This document shows positions 1 to 8,618 of a stretch of DNA of 64,000 nt, one piece after another. This DNA is from Thermohalobacter berrensis. GTDB lineage: Bacteria > Bacillota > Clostridia > Tissierellales > Thermohalobacteraceae. The notes beneath the pieces were generated by a model, which did no database searches, had not been told where the DNA came from, and saw only the letters and a program-made list of their open reading frames with translations. The first letter of the stretch is position 1. Every line of letters begins with the position of its first letter. The position numbers and the translations under genes were made by a program. The stretch is from NCBI RefSeq assembly GCF_003609645.1, contig NZ_MCIB01000001.1:248001-312000 (forward strand), read 5' to 3'.

Positions 1-288
1 TCAGCATGGATTGTTGTAATAATAATAGCTAGAGAATTTGCTATTACAGGTCTTAGAGTTTTGGCAGCGTCAGAAGGTATAACAATTGCTGCAAGCTTTT
101 GGGGAAAATTAAAAACTATAACGCAAATAATTGCAATTGTTTCACTTTTAATTAATAATTTCCCATTTAGTCTTATTAATGTACCTTTTGATAAAATAGC
201 TATAACTTTAGCAGTAATATTTACATTAATATCAGGCTTTGATTACTTGTATATTAATAGAAAAGTATTTCATTCAGGGTCAAAATAA
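1..288 (+). CDS. pgsA: Phosphatidylglycerophosphate synthase, 3' part
   Basis: C-terminal part of CDP-diacylglycerol-glycerol-3-phosphate 3-phosphatidyltransferase, the membrane enzyme that commits CDP-diacylglycerol to phosphatidylglycerol synthesis. The frame is open from base 1, so the gene starts outside the window. The visible part reads through the family's conserved IIIAREFAITGLR and AASEG segments and a WGKLKT stretch, followed by two hydrophobic helices and a short tail ending in TAA. The catalytic CDP-alcohol motif lies upstream and is not visible. It is directly followed by cinA after 14 bases, the pgsA-cinA-recA order common in Firmicutes. Identity rests on the conserved segments plus the neighbourhood. 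Confidence 0.9.
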   Translation, partial: SAWIVVIIIAREFAITGLRVLAASEGITIAASFWGKLKTITQIIAIVSLLINNFPFSLINVPFDKIAITLAVIFTLISGFDYLYINRKVFHSGSK

Positions 289-302
289 TTTGAGGTGTTT
301 AT

Positions 303-1547
303 ATGAAGGCTGAAATAATAACTATTGGAACTGAATTACTTTTGGGAAACATAGTAAATACCAATTCAAGATACCTTGCTGAAAAATTAGCTGAATTAGG
401 AATAGATGTATATTACCATACCACAGTAGGAGATAATGAGGTTAGGATTAAAGAAATTGTTATTAATTCATTAAACAGATCGGATATTTTAATTCTTACT
501 GGTGGTCTAGGACCTACAGGAGACGATATAACTAAAGAAGTAGTAAGTGAGGTTTTTGATGCAAAGTTGACATTAGACGATAAAGTATTAACTAAAATTC
601 AAAATTTTTTTAACCAAAAAGGTAAATCTATGAGTAAAAACAATATTAAACAAGCTTATATACCTGAAAATAGTATAGTATTAGACAATGATGTAGGAAC
701 TGCTCCAGGGATATATATAGAAAAAAATGATAAAATTGCGATTCTTTTACCAGGTCCACCAAAAGAGCTTAAAGTAATGTTTCAAAATTATGTAGTACCT
801 TTGTTAAGTAAAAAATCTAGATATATTATAAAATCAAAGGTAATTAAAACTTTTGGCATAGGCGAATCAAAGTTAGAATCCATAATAAGTAATATTATAA
901 ATGATAAAAAGAACCCAACAATAGCAACCTATGCAAAAAAAGGACAAGTTGAAATTAGAATAACTGCCAAAGCAGAAAGTGAAAGTAAAACAGATTGTTT
1001 GATAGAGAGTGCTGTAAAACAACTAAAACCTTTAATAAAAGATTATGTTTACAGTTATAACAATGAAACTTTGGAAGAAGTAGTATTTAATCTTCTTAAG
1101 AGAAATGGCCTTAAAATAGGATTTTGTGAATCTTGCACAGGTGGCTTGATATCAAGTCGTTTTACTAAATTACCTGGAGTATCAGAAGTTTTTGAGCGTG
1201 GTATTGTAACTTATAGTAATAAGTCAAAAATTGAAGAAGTAGGAGTTAAGGATACTACCCTTAAAAGATATGGTGCAGTAAGTAGTTATACTGCATTAGA
1301 AATGGCGAAAGGATTAATGGATAAAGGAAATATAGATATTGCAGTATCAGTTACAGGAATAGCAGGTCCAACAGGTGATACTAATAAAAAACCAGTAGGA
1401 TTAGTCTATATTGGTTTTGCTAGTAAAGATTCAGCTTTTACAAAGAAAATAAACTTAACTGGAGATAGAATACAAATACAAAATAAAACTGCTGACATTG
1501 TTTTTAGCGAAATAAGGAAATATTTATTAAAATTAAACGACATATGA
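303..1547 (+). CDS. cinA: CinA-like competence/damage-inducible protein
   Basis: 414-residue two-domain CinA. The N-terminal half is a MoaB/MogA-type fold (GTELLLG near residue 11, GGLGPTGDD near residue 67); the C-terminal half is the PncC nicotinamide-nucleotide amidase domain (CESCTGG, then SVTGIAGPTGDT). Family members salvage deamidated pyridine nucleotides and some hydrolyse ADP-ribose. The ATG is preceded by GAGGTG with good spacing. It sits between pgsA and recA as in Bacillus, where it is expressed with competence genes. Here recA has its own promoter starting right after the cinA stop, so the two need not be co-transcribed. Confidence 0.93.
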   Translation: MKAEIITIGTELLLGNIVNTNSRYLAEKLAELGIDVYYHTTVGDNEVRIKEIVINSLNRSDILILTGGLGPTGDDITKEVVSEVFDAKLTLDDKVLTKIQNFFNQKGKSMSKNNIKQAYIPENSIVLDNDVGTAPGIYIEKNDKIAILLPGPPKELKVMFQNYVVPLLSKKSRYIIKSKVIKTFGIGESKLESIISNIINDKKNPTIATYAKKGQVEIRITAKAESESKTDCLIESAVKQLKPLIKDYVYSYNNETLEEVVFNLLKRNGLKIGFCESCTGGLISSRFTKLPGVSEVFERGIVTYSNKSKIEEVGVKDTTLKRYGAVSSYTALEMAKGLMDKGNIDIAVSVTGIAGPTGDTNKKPVGLVYIGFASKDSAFTKKINLTGDRIQIQNKTADIVFSEIRKYLLKLNDI

Positions 1548-1576
1548 TTGACCTAAAGCTGGAAATATTATATAAT
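1548..1576 (+). promoter_or_regulatory. recA promoter (vegetative type)
   Basis: TTGACC at 1548-1553 and a consensus TATAAT at 1571-1576, 17 bases apart. It begins one base after the cinA stop codon. The predicted transcription start falls near 1583, immediately before the LexA box. Confidence 0.8.
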
Positions 1577-1583
1577 AGCATTA

Positions 1584-1595
1584 GAACATACGTTC
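1584..1595. promoter_or_regulatory. LexA box (SOS operator) of recA
   Basis: GAACATACGTTC followed by G, matching the Firmicute SOS consensus CGAAC-N4-GTTCG at all core positions except the first flanking base. It lies just downstream of the TATAAT, overlapping the predicted start of transcription, where a bound LexA would block recA. lexA itself is at 15094-15717 in this window. Confidence 0.88.
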
Positions 1596-1640
1596 GAATC
1601 AAATGGAAAGGTGGGTGAATCCAGGAGATCCTGGGAAATT

Positions 1641-2681
1641 ATGATGGAAAAGAAAAAAGCGTTAGAAATGGCTATTAACCAGATTGAAAAACAATTTGGA
1701 AAAGGTTCAATAATGAAATTAGGTGAAGATTCTAAGCTTAATGTTGATGCTATATCAACTGGTTCTTTAGAACTAGATATAGCATTAGGAATAGGTGGAG
1801 TGCCTAGAGGAAGAATAGTTGAAATATATGGTCCTGAATCTTCAGGTAAAACTACTGTTGCTTTACATGTAATTGCTGAAGCTCAAAAAAATGGTGGTGC
1901 AGCAGCTTTTATAGATGCTGAGCATGCATTAGATCCTAGTTATGCAAAAAAACTGGGAGTAGATATTGAGAATCTTATTGTTTCCCAACCTGATACAGGG
2001 GAACAAGCATTAGAAATTGCTGAAGCCCTTGTAAGAAGTGGTGCTATAGATGTCATAGTTATAGATTCAGTAGCTGCTTTAGTTCCAAAAGCTGAAATTG
2101 AAGGAGAAATGGGAGATAGCCATGTAGGATTACAAGCAAGGCTTATGTCGCAGGCTCTAAGAAAGTTAGCAGGAGCTATTAAAAAGTCAAATACGACTGC
2201 AATTTTTATAAATCAGCTTAGAGAAAAGGTTGGAGTAATGTTTGGAAATCCAGAAACTACTCCAGGTGGACGTGCTTTAAAGTTTTATGCTTCAGTTAGA
2301 CTTGATGTTAGAAGAATAGAAACTCTTAAAAAAGGTGATGATGTAATCGGGAATAGAATAAGAGTAAAAGTTGTTAAGAATAAGGTTGCTCCACCATTTA
2401 AAAAGGCTGAATTTGATATAATGTACGGAAAAGGAATTTCAAAAGAAGGTAATGTCCTTGATGTAGGGGTATCTTCAGAAATTATTGGTAAAGCAGGAGC
2501 ATGGTATAGTTATGGCAATAATAAACTTGGACAGGGTAGGGAAAATGCTAAACAATTCTTAAGAGAAAACCCAGATATTATGCAAGAAATAGAAGTGAAA
2601 ATTAGGGAAAAGAACGGACTTAAACCTTTAAAAAAGGTTGAAAATAAAAAAGATAATAGTAAAAAAAACAAAAAGAAATAG
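1641..2681 (+). CDS. recA: Recombinase RecA
   Basis: 346-residue RecA counted from the ATG at 1641, the strand-exchange ATPase that also activates LexA self-cleavage. Visible are the Walker A GPESSGKT (about residues 64-71), the [12 protein letters not shown] Walker B region, [15 protein letters not shown] (loop L2 region) and [10 protein letters not shown]. An in-frame GTG at 1611 would add ten residues unlike any RecA N-terminus and has no spaced ribosome site, whereas AGGAG at 1623-1627 precedes the two ATGs at 1641/1644. Unusually, the C-terminal tail is lysine-rich and basic instead of acidic as in many RecA proteins. Confidence 0.97.
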   Translation: MMEKKKALEMAINQIEKQFGKGSIMKLGEDSKLNVDAISTGSLELDIALGIGGVPRGRIVEIYGPESSGKTTVALHVIAEAQKNGGAAAFIDAEHALDPSYAKKLGVDIENLIVSQPDTGEQALEIAEALVRSGAIDVIVIDSVAALVPKAEIEGEMGDSHVGLQARLMSQALRKLAGAIKKSNTTAIFINQLREKVGVMFGNPETTPGGRALKFYASVRLDVRRIETLKKGDDVIGNRIRVKVVKNKVAPPFKKAEFDIMYGKGISKEGNVLDVGVSSEIIGKAGAWYSYGNNKLGQGRENAKQFLRENPDIMQEIEVKIREKNGLKPLKKVENKKDNSKKNKKK

Positions 2682-2692
2682 ATAAGACAGAA

Positions 2693-2720
2693 ATAGCCTC
2701 CTTTTTAGGAGGCTATAATT
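2693..2720 (+). terminator. Hairpin between recA and recX
   Basis: Ten-base stem ATAGCCTCCT (2693-2702) with AGGAGGCTAT (2707-2716), loop TTTT, followed by a short AATTTT tail. The tail is weak, so it probably reduces rather than stops read-through into recX, whose ribosome site begins at 2723. Confidence 0.6.
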
Positions 2721-2733
2721 TTAGGAGGTCTTT

Positions 2734-3369
2734 ATGAGAATAACAGATATTAAACAACAAAAAAGGAATAATAATTTTTATTCAGTATATATTGATGGTG
2801 AATATTCTTTTTCAGTAGAAAAAATTGATATTATAAATTATAATCTTCATGTAGGAAAAGTATTAGATGTTGAAAAATATCATGAAATTATACATAATGT
2901 GTGCTTTAAAAAGTGCTTAAATAAAGCTTATAGACTCCTAACTTATAAAGCTAGGACTAAAGATCAAATGTTTAAAAAACTTAGCAAAGCAGGATATGAT
3001 GACCATGTTATTAAAAAAGTAATTAATAAGCTAGAAGACTTGGGCTATATAGATGATAAAGAGTTTGTCAAGTCTTATATTGATAGTCGTTTAAACAATA
3101 AACCTATGGGAAAAATTAGAATAAAATATGAGTTATTGTCTAAAGGCATAAAAGAAGAGACTATTGATTCTATATTAAATAGTCATAATTTGTCAGAGTA
3201 TGAAAATGCAATTAAACTGATTAAAAAAAAGATAAAAGGTAACTATGATATAATGGAGAAAAAAGATGAGTTAAAGATTAAACGCTTTCTACAAAGAAGG
3301 GGCTTTAATTATGAAGTAATAAATAAAGCTGTAAAAAGGGTTAAAGATGAAGAGAGGTGCAAAAATTAA
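2734..3369 (+). CDS. recX: Regulatory protein RecX
   Basis: 211 residues, the usual length for Gram-positive RecX, which binds RecA filaments and modulates their activity. It shows the three-helix repeats typical of RecX (AYRLLTYKARTKDQMFKKL, then LEDLGYIDDKEFVKSYI, then a final KIKRFLQRRGF segment). AGGAGG at 2723-2728 precedes the ATG by five bases. Its stop codon overlaps the ATG of the next gene (TAATG at 3367-3371), so translation of the nuclease gene is probably coupled to it. Position directly downstream of recA supports the call. Confidence 0.9.
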   Translation: MRITDIKQQKRNNNFYSVYIDGEYSFSVEKIDIINYNLHVGKVLDVEKYHEIIHNVCFKKCLNKAYRLLTYKARTKDQMFKKLSKAGYDDHVIKKVINKLEDLGYIDDKEFVKSYIDSRLNNKPMGKIRIKYELLSKGIKEETIDSILNSHNLSEYENAIKLIKKKIKGNYDIMEKKDELKIKRFLQRRGFNYEVINKAVKRVKDEERCKN

Positions 3370-4358
3370 TGAAATTATTGTTCTTTACAGATACTCACAT
3401 AAGGGGGACCACTCCAAGGAATAGAAAAGATAATTTAATAGAAACACTAGAAACAAAGTTTAAAGAAATTTTGTATATCTCTAAAGAACATGATGTTGAT
3501 TTTATTTTACATGGTGGAGATTTATTTGATAGACCAGATATATCTCCTTCTATAGTGAGGAAGTTTGCTCTTATTTTAAATTCTTTTCATATACCCATAT
3601 ATGCTATAGCTGGTAACCATGACATATATGGCCATAACATTGATACACTTCATCGAACCATGTTAGGATTATTTGATGCTATCGGTATAATAAAACTCAT
3701 TAAACAAGATGAGGTTGTTTTTCTTAGCAGGGACAATATTAAAGTTCAATTAACTGGTCAATCTTACAAATATAATATTGATAGTAAAACTAATAAGAAC
3801 TCCTACATTATAAATAAGAAAGATGACGATGTAGATTATGCTATTCACATAGTACATGGTATGCTATTAGATAAACCATTTATAGAAGGAATACCATATA
3901 CTTTAATTGATGATATATTAGATACTAAAGCAGATATAACACTTTCAGGACATTACCACTCTGGTTTTGGAGTAAAGGAAATTGAAGGAAAATATTTTAT
4001 AAATCCGGGAAGTGTTATTAGAATTACTAATAGTCTAAGAGAAATTGATAGAACACCTAAAGTTGTATTAATAAAACTAGATAAAGATATTAATATAGAT
4101 TTAATACCACTAAAAACGGCTAAGCCTGGAAAGGAAATTCTTGATAGAAGTCATATAGAGATGGCAATGCTTAAGAATGAAAGAATAGTGGAATTTAAAC
4201 AATCTATCGATTCTTCAGCAGACTTTGAAAAACTTGACATTGACCATATTGTTAATAGTTTAGCTCAGACTGAGGGAGTTTCTGACTCTGTTAAGAAAGA
4301 GGCTTTAATGAGAATAGGAAATGCACAAATGTATTATGAGGAGGATGAGGATGAGTAA
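3369..4358 (+). CDS. Mre11/SbcD-like metallophosphoesterase
   Basis: 329-residue calcineurin-like phosphoesterase, the probable nuclease subunit of a Mre11-Rad50-type complex. All metal-binding motifs are present in order: DTH near the N-terminus, GGDLFD, GNHD, an isolated HG and GHYH. The C-terminal 80 residues are a divergent cap ending in a very acidic tail (YYEEDEDE). A GTG at 3357 could add four residues but lies in the ribosome site; the ATG at 3369 overlaps the recX stop. Its own stop overlaps the start of the ATPase gene (TAATG at 4356-4360), tight coupling that suggests stoichiometric production. Whether it acts as exo- or endonuclease is unknown. Confidence 0.85.
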   Translation: MKLLFFTDTHIRGTTPRNRKDNLIETLETKFKEILYISKEHDVDFILHGGDLFDRPDISPSIVRKFALILNSFHIPIYAIAGNHDIYGHNIDTLHRTMLGLFDAIGIIKLIKQDEVVFLSRDNIKVQLTGQSYKYNIDSKTNKNSYIINKKDDDVDYAIHIVHGMLLDKPFIEGIPYTLIDDILDTKADITLSGHYHSGFGVKEIEGKYFINPGSVIRITNSLREIDRTPKVVLIKLDKDINIDLIPLKTAKPGKEILDRSHIEMAMLKNERIVEFKQSIDSSADFEKLDIDHIVNSLAQTEGVSDSVKKEALMRIGNAQMYYEEDEDE

Positions 4359-5800
4359 TGATATATATTAAAAAAGTAATATTAGAAAATTTTCAATCTC
4401 ATAAATATACTGAGTTAGAGTTTAATAATAAATTAAATGTTATTGTTGGCCCTTCAGACCAAGGAAAATCAGCAATAATTAGAGGAATAAAATGGGTACT
4501 ATATAATGAACCTACAGGTACCTTTTTTATTAGAAAGGGTACAAAAGAATGTAGTGTAACTTTAGTATTTAATGATGGAACTACAGTAAAAAGATTGAGA
4601 AGCTCTAGTAAGAACTTATATATATATATTGATTCTAATGGTAAAGAATTTGTATACGAGGGGTTTGGTACAAAGGTTCCAATAGATATTATTAAAAAAC
4701 TTAATATTAAAAAAGTTTATTTAGATGGGAAAAATACAAACTCAATAAATATCGGAGAACAGCTAGAAGGCCCTTTTCTCCTATCCGAAAAGGCATCAAC
4801 TAGGGCTAATGCTATAGGTAGATTAGTAGGAGTGCACATAGTAGATAGAGCAGTTACGGATACTCTTAAAGATATTAGAAATTTAAATATAAGCAGAAAA
4901 AATATTGAACGTAATTTAGAAGAACTAGATAACCAACTGAAGAATTATGCATATCTAGATAGGTTGAAATTAACAATAAATAAATTAGAAAAGGCAAATG
5001 AAAAAATAAAAATTAATCAAGAAAAGATAATTAAATTAAATAAGATTAAAAATAAATATATGGCCATAAAGACTGAAAAAAAGGATATTAATAAAATAAT
5101 CTTACATTTAAAAGACTTAGAATCTATAAACAAATATGTTGTGCAATTGGACACAAAAATCAGACATTACAGAAATTTATCAAATAAAAATATACAATAT
5201 AATACTGTCTCTAATAATATAAAAACAAATTTAGATATTTTAACTAGTATGAAATTATTAGATTCAGCTATTGGTAATTTTAATATATTAAATAATAAGA
5301 TTGAAAAACTGAAAAGCTTAAGAATGTTATTTGATAAATATAATAATGTGAATAAGATTAGGACTTATTTAAAAGATTACTTAAAACAAATGGAGAGTTT
5401 ACAATTGGTTGAGCAAATCAATACTAAATTAATAGATAAATATAATAATCTAACTGTACTATTAAAAAACAAGCAGAAGTTAGAGGATATTAACAAAAGA
5501 TTAGCAATAGGTGAAAAATATTTAGATGCTTTTAACCAGATAGGCAAAGTTAAAGTTTATATAGAGAAAACTGAAAATAAAGTAAAAATTTTAAATAAAC
5601 TTATCGAGGTAAAGTCAAATTATAAATCAATTAATAATGAATTTAAAAAGGTTAAACAATATGTTAGGAGACAAAATCAGACTTTAAAAAAATTATTGGA
5701 AGAATATAGTAACTTATTAAAAGAGATAGAAATTTGTCCTGTTTGTCTAAATAAGATTGATTTAGAAGATATAGAAAAAATTATTAATAATTACAAGTAG
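4358..5800 (+). CDS. Rad50/SbcC-like ATPase, N-terminal half with zinc-hook CxxC
   Basis: 480 residues resembling only the first half of Rad50/SbcC. The Walker A motif GPSDQGKS is at residues 31-38, after the family's NFQSH signature. Residues from about 170 to 455 are lysine- and asparagine-rich coiled coil. The protein stops 17 residues after CPVC (C460, C463), which is the zinc-hook motif normally found in the middle of Rad50. No signature motif or Walker B is present; these are on the product of 6074-6736. A TAG stop, then GGAGGT and a fresh ATG, argue for a genuine split and not a sequencing frameshift. The acting partner is probably the nuclease encoded just upstream. Confidence 0.82.
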   Translation: MIYIKKVILENFQSHKYTELEFNNKLNVIVGPSDQGKSAIIRGIKWVLYNEPTGTFFIRKGTKECSVTLVFNDGTTVKRLRSSSKNLYIYIDSNGKEFVYEGFGTKVPIDIIKKLNIKKVYLDGKNTNSINIGEQLEGPFLLSEKASTRANAIGRLVGVHIVDRAVTDTLKDIRNLNISRKNIERNLEELDNQLKNYAYLDRLKLTINKLEKANEKIKINQEKIIKLNKIKNKYMAIKTEKKDINKIILHLKDLESINKYVVQLDTKIRHYRNLSNKNIQYNTVSNNIKTNLDILTSMKLLDSAIGNFNILNNKIEKLKSLRMLFDKYNNVNKIRTYLKDYLKQMESLQLVEQINTKLIDKYNNLTVLLKNKQKLEDINKRLAIGEKYLDAFNQIGKVKVYIEKTENKVKILNKLIEVKSNYKSINNEFKKVKQYVRRQNQTLKKLLEEYSNLLKEIEICPVCLNKIDLEDIEKIINNYK

Positions 5801-5811
5801 GAGGTATAAAT

Positions 5812-6063
5812 ATGAAAGATTATGAAAAACAACTAAATACTTTAAAGGAAGATTTAGAAAAAGCCAAATCTTTAAAATATAAAGCAGAAGCAAGATTAGA
5901 AGAATTAAATAAGCAAGAACAAGATATAATTAACGAATTAAAAGAGTTAGGAGTCAAACCTGATGATCTAGAAAAGGAAATAAAAAAATTAGAAGAAGAA
6001 ATAGAAGAGTTGTTCAAAAAAGCAAATGAAATGCTTCCAAAGGATATATTAGAAAAGAATTGA
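5812..6063 (+). CDS. Small coiled-coil protein of the split Rad50 operon
   Basis: 83 residues, almost entirely charged heptad-like sequence (Lys, Glu, Leu), with a break at LGVKPDD near the middle that could form a helical hairpin. No catalytic motif and no cysteine. GGAGGT precedes the ATG with good spacing. It lies between the two Rad50 half genes, so it may supply or cap part of the coiled-coil arm, since the C-terminal half gene encodes a much shorter coil than the N-terminal half. That role is inference; I do not recognise a named family. Confidence 0.7.
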   Translation: MKDYEKQLNTLKEDLEKAKSLKYKAEARLEELNKQEQDIINELKELGVKPDDLEKEIKKLEEEIEELFKKANEMLPKDILEKN

Positions 6064-6073
6064 GGTGGATAAT

Positions 6074-6736
6074 ATGGACCATATCATTGAAAAGAACGGA
6101 GAACTTGAAAAAGTTATATCTGACCTTAAAGATTTTTATTCAACAGAAAATGGGAAAAGGCAAAGAATTAAGGAAGAAATAACAAAAAATAAAAATGAAT
6201 TGGGTAAGATAAAAGAAGAGCTGGATTTATTAGAAAAAGTAAATGTTTTATTGCAAAAAACATCAGAATATGCTAGAGAACAAGCAAAAAAACAAATTGA
6301 AAGCTTGGTGACTAATTGTCTACAATATGTACTTGATACAAACGTAGAATTTAAAATAGAAATTGAAGAACTTTATGGAAAACCTAATGCTGAATTTTAT
6401 GTCATATCAAAATATGAAAATCAAGAAGTTAAAACAAAGCCTCATCAGTCTAGGGGTGGTGGAATAGTAGATATAATATCTTTAGCTTTAAGAATTGCAT
6501 TTCTTCAAATTCATAAACCACTTATCCAAGGGCCAATAATATTAGATGAACCTGCAAAACATGTTAGTGAGGAATATATATTCAATGTTGCTGAGTTTTT
6601 AAAACAGGTTTCTGAAATGTTTAATAGACAAATTATAATGGTAACCCATAACACACATTTAGCTTCAGTAGCAACAAACTCTTATAGAGTAGAGTTAAAG
6701 GGACTTACAAGTAAAGTTGAAAAGTTGTCTACATAG
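6074..6736 (+). CDS. Rad50/SbcC-like ATPase, C-terminal half
   Basis: 220 residues carrying the second half of an ABC/SMC-type ATPase head. About 70 residues of coiled coil come first, then a signature-like SRGGGIVDIISLALR (about 126-140), Walker B ILDEP with D158/E159, and a switch histidine in VTHN (H192). There is no Walker A and no CxxC, complementing the product of 4358-5800. The signature has RGGG where canonical Rad50 has SGGE. A GTG at 6065 is in frame but sits inside GAGGTG; the ATG at 6074 is correctly spaced. It ends the nuclease operon. Confidence 0.82.
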   Translation: MDHIIEKNGELEKVISDLKDFYSTENGKRQRIKEEITKNKNELGKIKEELDLLEKVNVLLQKTSEYAREQAKKQIESLVTNCLQYVLDTNVEFKIEIEELYGKPNAEFYVISKYENQEVKTKPHQSRGGGIVDIISLALRIAFLQIHKPLIQGPIILDEPAKHVSEEYIFNVAEFLKQVSEMFNRQIIMVTHNTHLASVATNSYRVELKGLTSKVEKLST

Positions 6737-6984
6737 ACCATTACTTGACATATAGAATAAAAAGTAATAAAATAAATACGTAAATATTTGTTAATATTTT
6801 GTAGGAAAGTAGCATAAATATAGATATTTAAGTTGAACTTTGTTTAACTTAAAATCAAAGCCGAGACTACCGAGAATACTCGGTTTATATTTTTACCTAT
6901 TTTAGTATAAATTTAAGTTCGACTTGAAGGAAAATGCTACTACACTAACGGAACTTGAAAATTAAATAGTAGAGGAGGTGCTTT
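6737..6984 (+). other. Leader region of rny with promoter and hairpins
   Basis: Non-coding. A strong promoter (TTGACA 6745-6750, TAAAAT 6768-6773, 17-base spacer) follows the ATPase stop. Downstream are an AAATATT/AATATTT stem-loop (6782-6799), an inverted repeat TTTAAGTT/AACTTAAA (6827-6853), the intrinsic terminator listed separately, and a further TTTAAGT/ACTTGAA repeat (6912-6928). Transcripts would either stop near 6894, giving an RNA of about 115 bases, or continue into rny. Confidence 0.6.
6869..6894 (+). terminator. Intrinsic terminator in the rny leader
   Basis: Stem ACCGAG (6869-6874) and CTCGGT (6879-6884) with loop AATA, followed by TTATATTTTT. It lies about 115 bases downstream of a promoter and about 95 bases before rny, so it may end the nuclease operon or act as an attenuator. 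Confidence 0.65.
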
Positions 6985-6987
6985 ATT

Positions 6988-8523
6988 ATTCTAGAAATAG
7001 TAATACTAGAAATAGCAGGAGCTATAATTGGAATTTTTATTGGATATTTTATAAGAAAATTTATAGCTGAAGCAAAAATCAAAACAGCTGAGGAAGAAGC
7101 AAAGAGAATAATAGATGAAGCAATTAAAAAAGGGGAAACAAGCAAAAAAGAATTGCTTTTAGAAGCAAAAGAAGAAGTTCATAGAATGAGAAATGAAGTT
7201 GAAAGAGAAAATAGAGAAAGAAGAAATGAACTTCAAAAACTTGAAAGAAGACTTGTTAACAAAGAAGAAATGGTTGATAGAAAGAGTGAAATTTTAGAAA
7301 GAAAAGAAGAGACTTTAAACAAAAGATCAAAGGAACTAGAAAAGAAAGAAGAGGAAATTGAACAATTATATAATAAACAGGTAGAGGAACTTGAAAGACT
7401 ATCAGGTCTTACAAGGGATGAAGCTAGAGAATTACTTTTAAATGATATTAAAAAGGAAGTAAGCCATGAAGCAGCTATAATGATTAAAGAAATTGAAAGT
7501 AAAGCAAAAGATGAAGCTAATAAAAAGGCTAGAGAAATAATATCGTATGCAATTCAGAAATGTGCTGCTGATCATGTGGCTGAAACTACAGTTTCTGTAG
7601 TTAACCTGCCAAATGATGAAATGAAAGGGAGAATAATTGGTAGGGAAGGTAGAAATATAAGAACATTAGAAACTCTTACAGGTATAGACCTTATAATTGA
7701 TGATACACCTGAAGCTGTTATTCTTTCAGGTTTTGATCCAATAAGAAGGGAAATTGCAAGGATTGCTTTAGAAAAACTTATTATGGATGGTAGAATACAT
7801 CCAGCAAGAATTGAAGAGATGGTTGAAAAAGCTAAAAGAGAAGTTGAAAATAGTATAAGAGAAGAAGGAGAACAAGCTGCATTTGATGTAGGTGTTCATG
7901 GACTGCATTCTGAGTTAATAAAATTATTAGGAAGGCTAAAATTCAGAACAAGTTATGGACAAAATGTTCTTAAACACTCAATCGAAGTAGCACATTTAGC
8001 AGGTTTAATGGCAGCAGAGTTAGGAGCAGATGTTAGAATAGCTAAAAGAGCAGGTCTTCTTCATGATATAGGAAAAGCAGTAGACCATGAAATGGAAGGC
8101 CCACATGTAACAATAGGGGCTGACTTAGCGAAAAAGTATAGAGAATCTAAAGATATAGTACATGCAATTGCAGCACATCATAATGATATTGAACCACAGA
8201 CAATAGAGGCTATTTTAGTTCAAGCTGCCGATGCTATTTCTGCAGCTAGACCTGGAGCTAGGAGAGAAACATTGGAAGCTTACATTAAACGTTTAGAAAA
8301 GCTAGAAGAAATTGCAAACTCCTTCGAAGGAGTAGAAAAATCATATGCTATTCAGGCTGGTAGAGAGATAAGAATAATGGTTAAACCAGATGAAGTTGAT
8401 GACTTAGAAATAGTCAATGTAGCAAGAGATATAGTTAAGAAAATAGAAAATGAAATTGAGTATCCAGGTCAAATAAAGATAAATGTAATAAGAGAAACAA
8501 GAGCAATTGAATATGCTAAATAA
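6988..8523 (+). CDS. rny: Ribonuclease Y (apparent ATT start)
   Basis: RNase Y, the membrane-anchored endoribonuclease that starts mRNA decay in Firmicutes. From 6988 it has 511 residues, the normal length: an N-terminal membrane helix ([20 protein letters not shown]), a long coiled coil, a KH domain with [12 protein letters not shown] near residue 213, and an HD domain with LLHDIGKA near residue 358. There is no ATG, GTG or TTG in frame between the upstream TAG (6970-6972) and a TTG at 7153, which would delete the anchor. AGGAGG at 6973-6978 is followed by two consecutive ATT codons at 6985 and 6988, so initiation at ATT is the best reading. Confidence 0.9.
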   Translation: MLEIVILEIAGAIIGIFIGYFIRKFIAEAKIKTAEEEAKRIIDEAIKKGETSKKELLLEAKEEVHRMRNEVERENRERRNELQKLERRLVNKEEMVDRKSEILERKEETLNKRSKELEKKEEEIEQLYNKQVEELERLSGLTRDEARELLLNDIKKEVSHEAAIMIKEIESKAKDEANKKAREIISYAIQKCAADHVAETTVSVVNLPNDEMKGRIIGREGRNIRTLETLTGIDLIIDDTPEAVILSGFDPIRREIARIALEKLIMDGRIHPARIEEMVEKAKREVENSIREEGEQAAFDVGVHGLHSELIKLLGRLKFRTSYGQNVLKHSIEVAHLAGLMAAELGADVRIAKRAGLLHDIGKAVDHEMEGPHVTIGADLAKKYRESKDIVHAIAAHHNDIEPQTIEAILVQAADAISAARPGARRETLEAYIKRLEKLEEIANSFEGVEKSYAIQAGREIRIMVKPDEVDDLEIVNVARDIVKKIENEIEYPGQIKINVIRETRAIEYAK

Positions 8524-8557
8524 AAATAAAGAGAAGAATATTCTTCTCTTTATTTTT
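8523..8557 (+). terminator. rny terminator
   Basis: Near-perfect inverted repeat centred at 8539-8540 (arms AAATAAAGAGAAGAA and its complement) ending in a TATTTTT run. AT-rich but long. Confidence 0.75.
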
Positions 8558-8618
8558 ACATAATAATTTTTAAGAAATTATATTAAATAAAAAATTTTTA
8601 GATTTTTTTAATTAAAAA

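Noticed and set aside
4358-6736. Possible frame-shifted single sbcC gene
   Set aside because: Each boundary has a stop followed by a properly spaced ribosome site and ATG, and no single frame change would join the parts with a continuous zinc hook.
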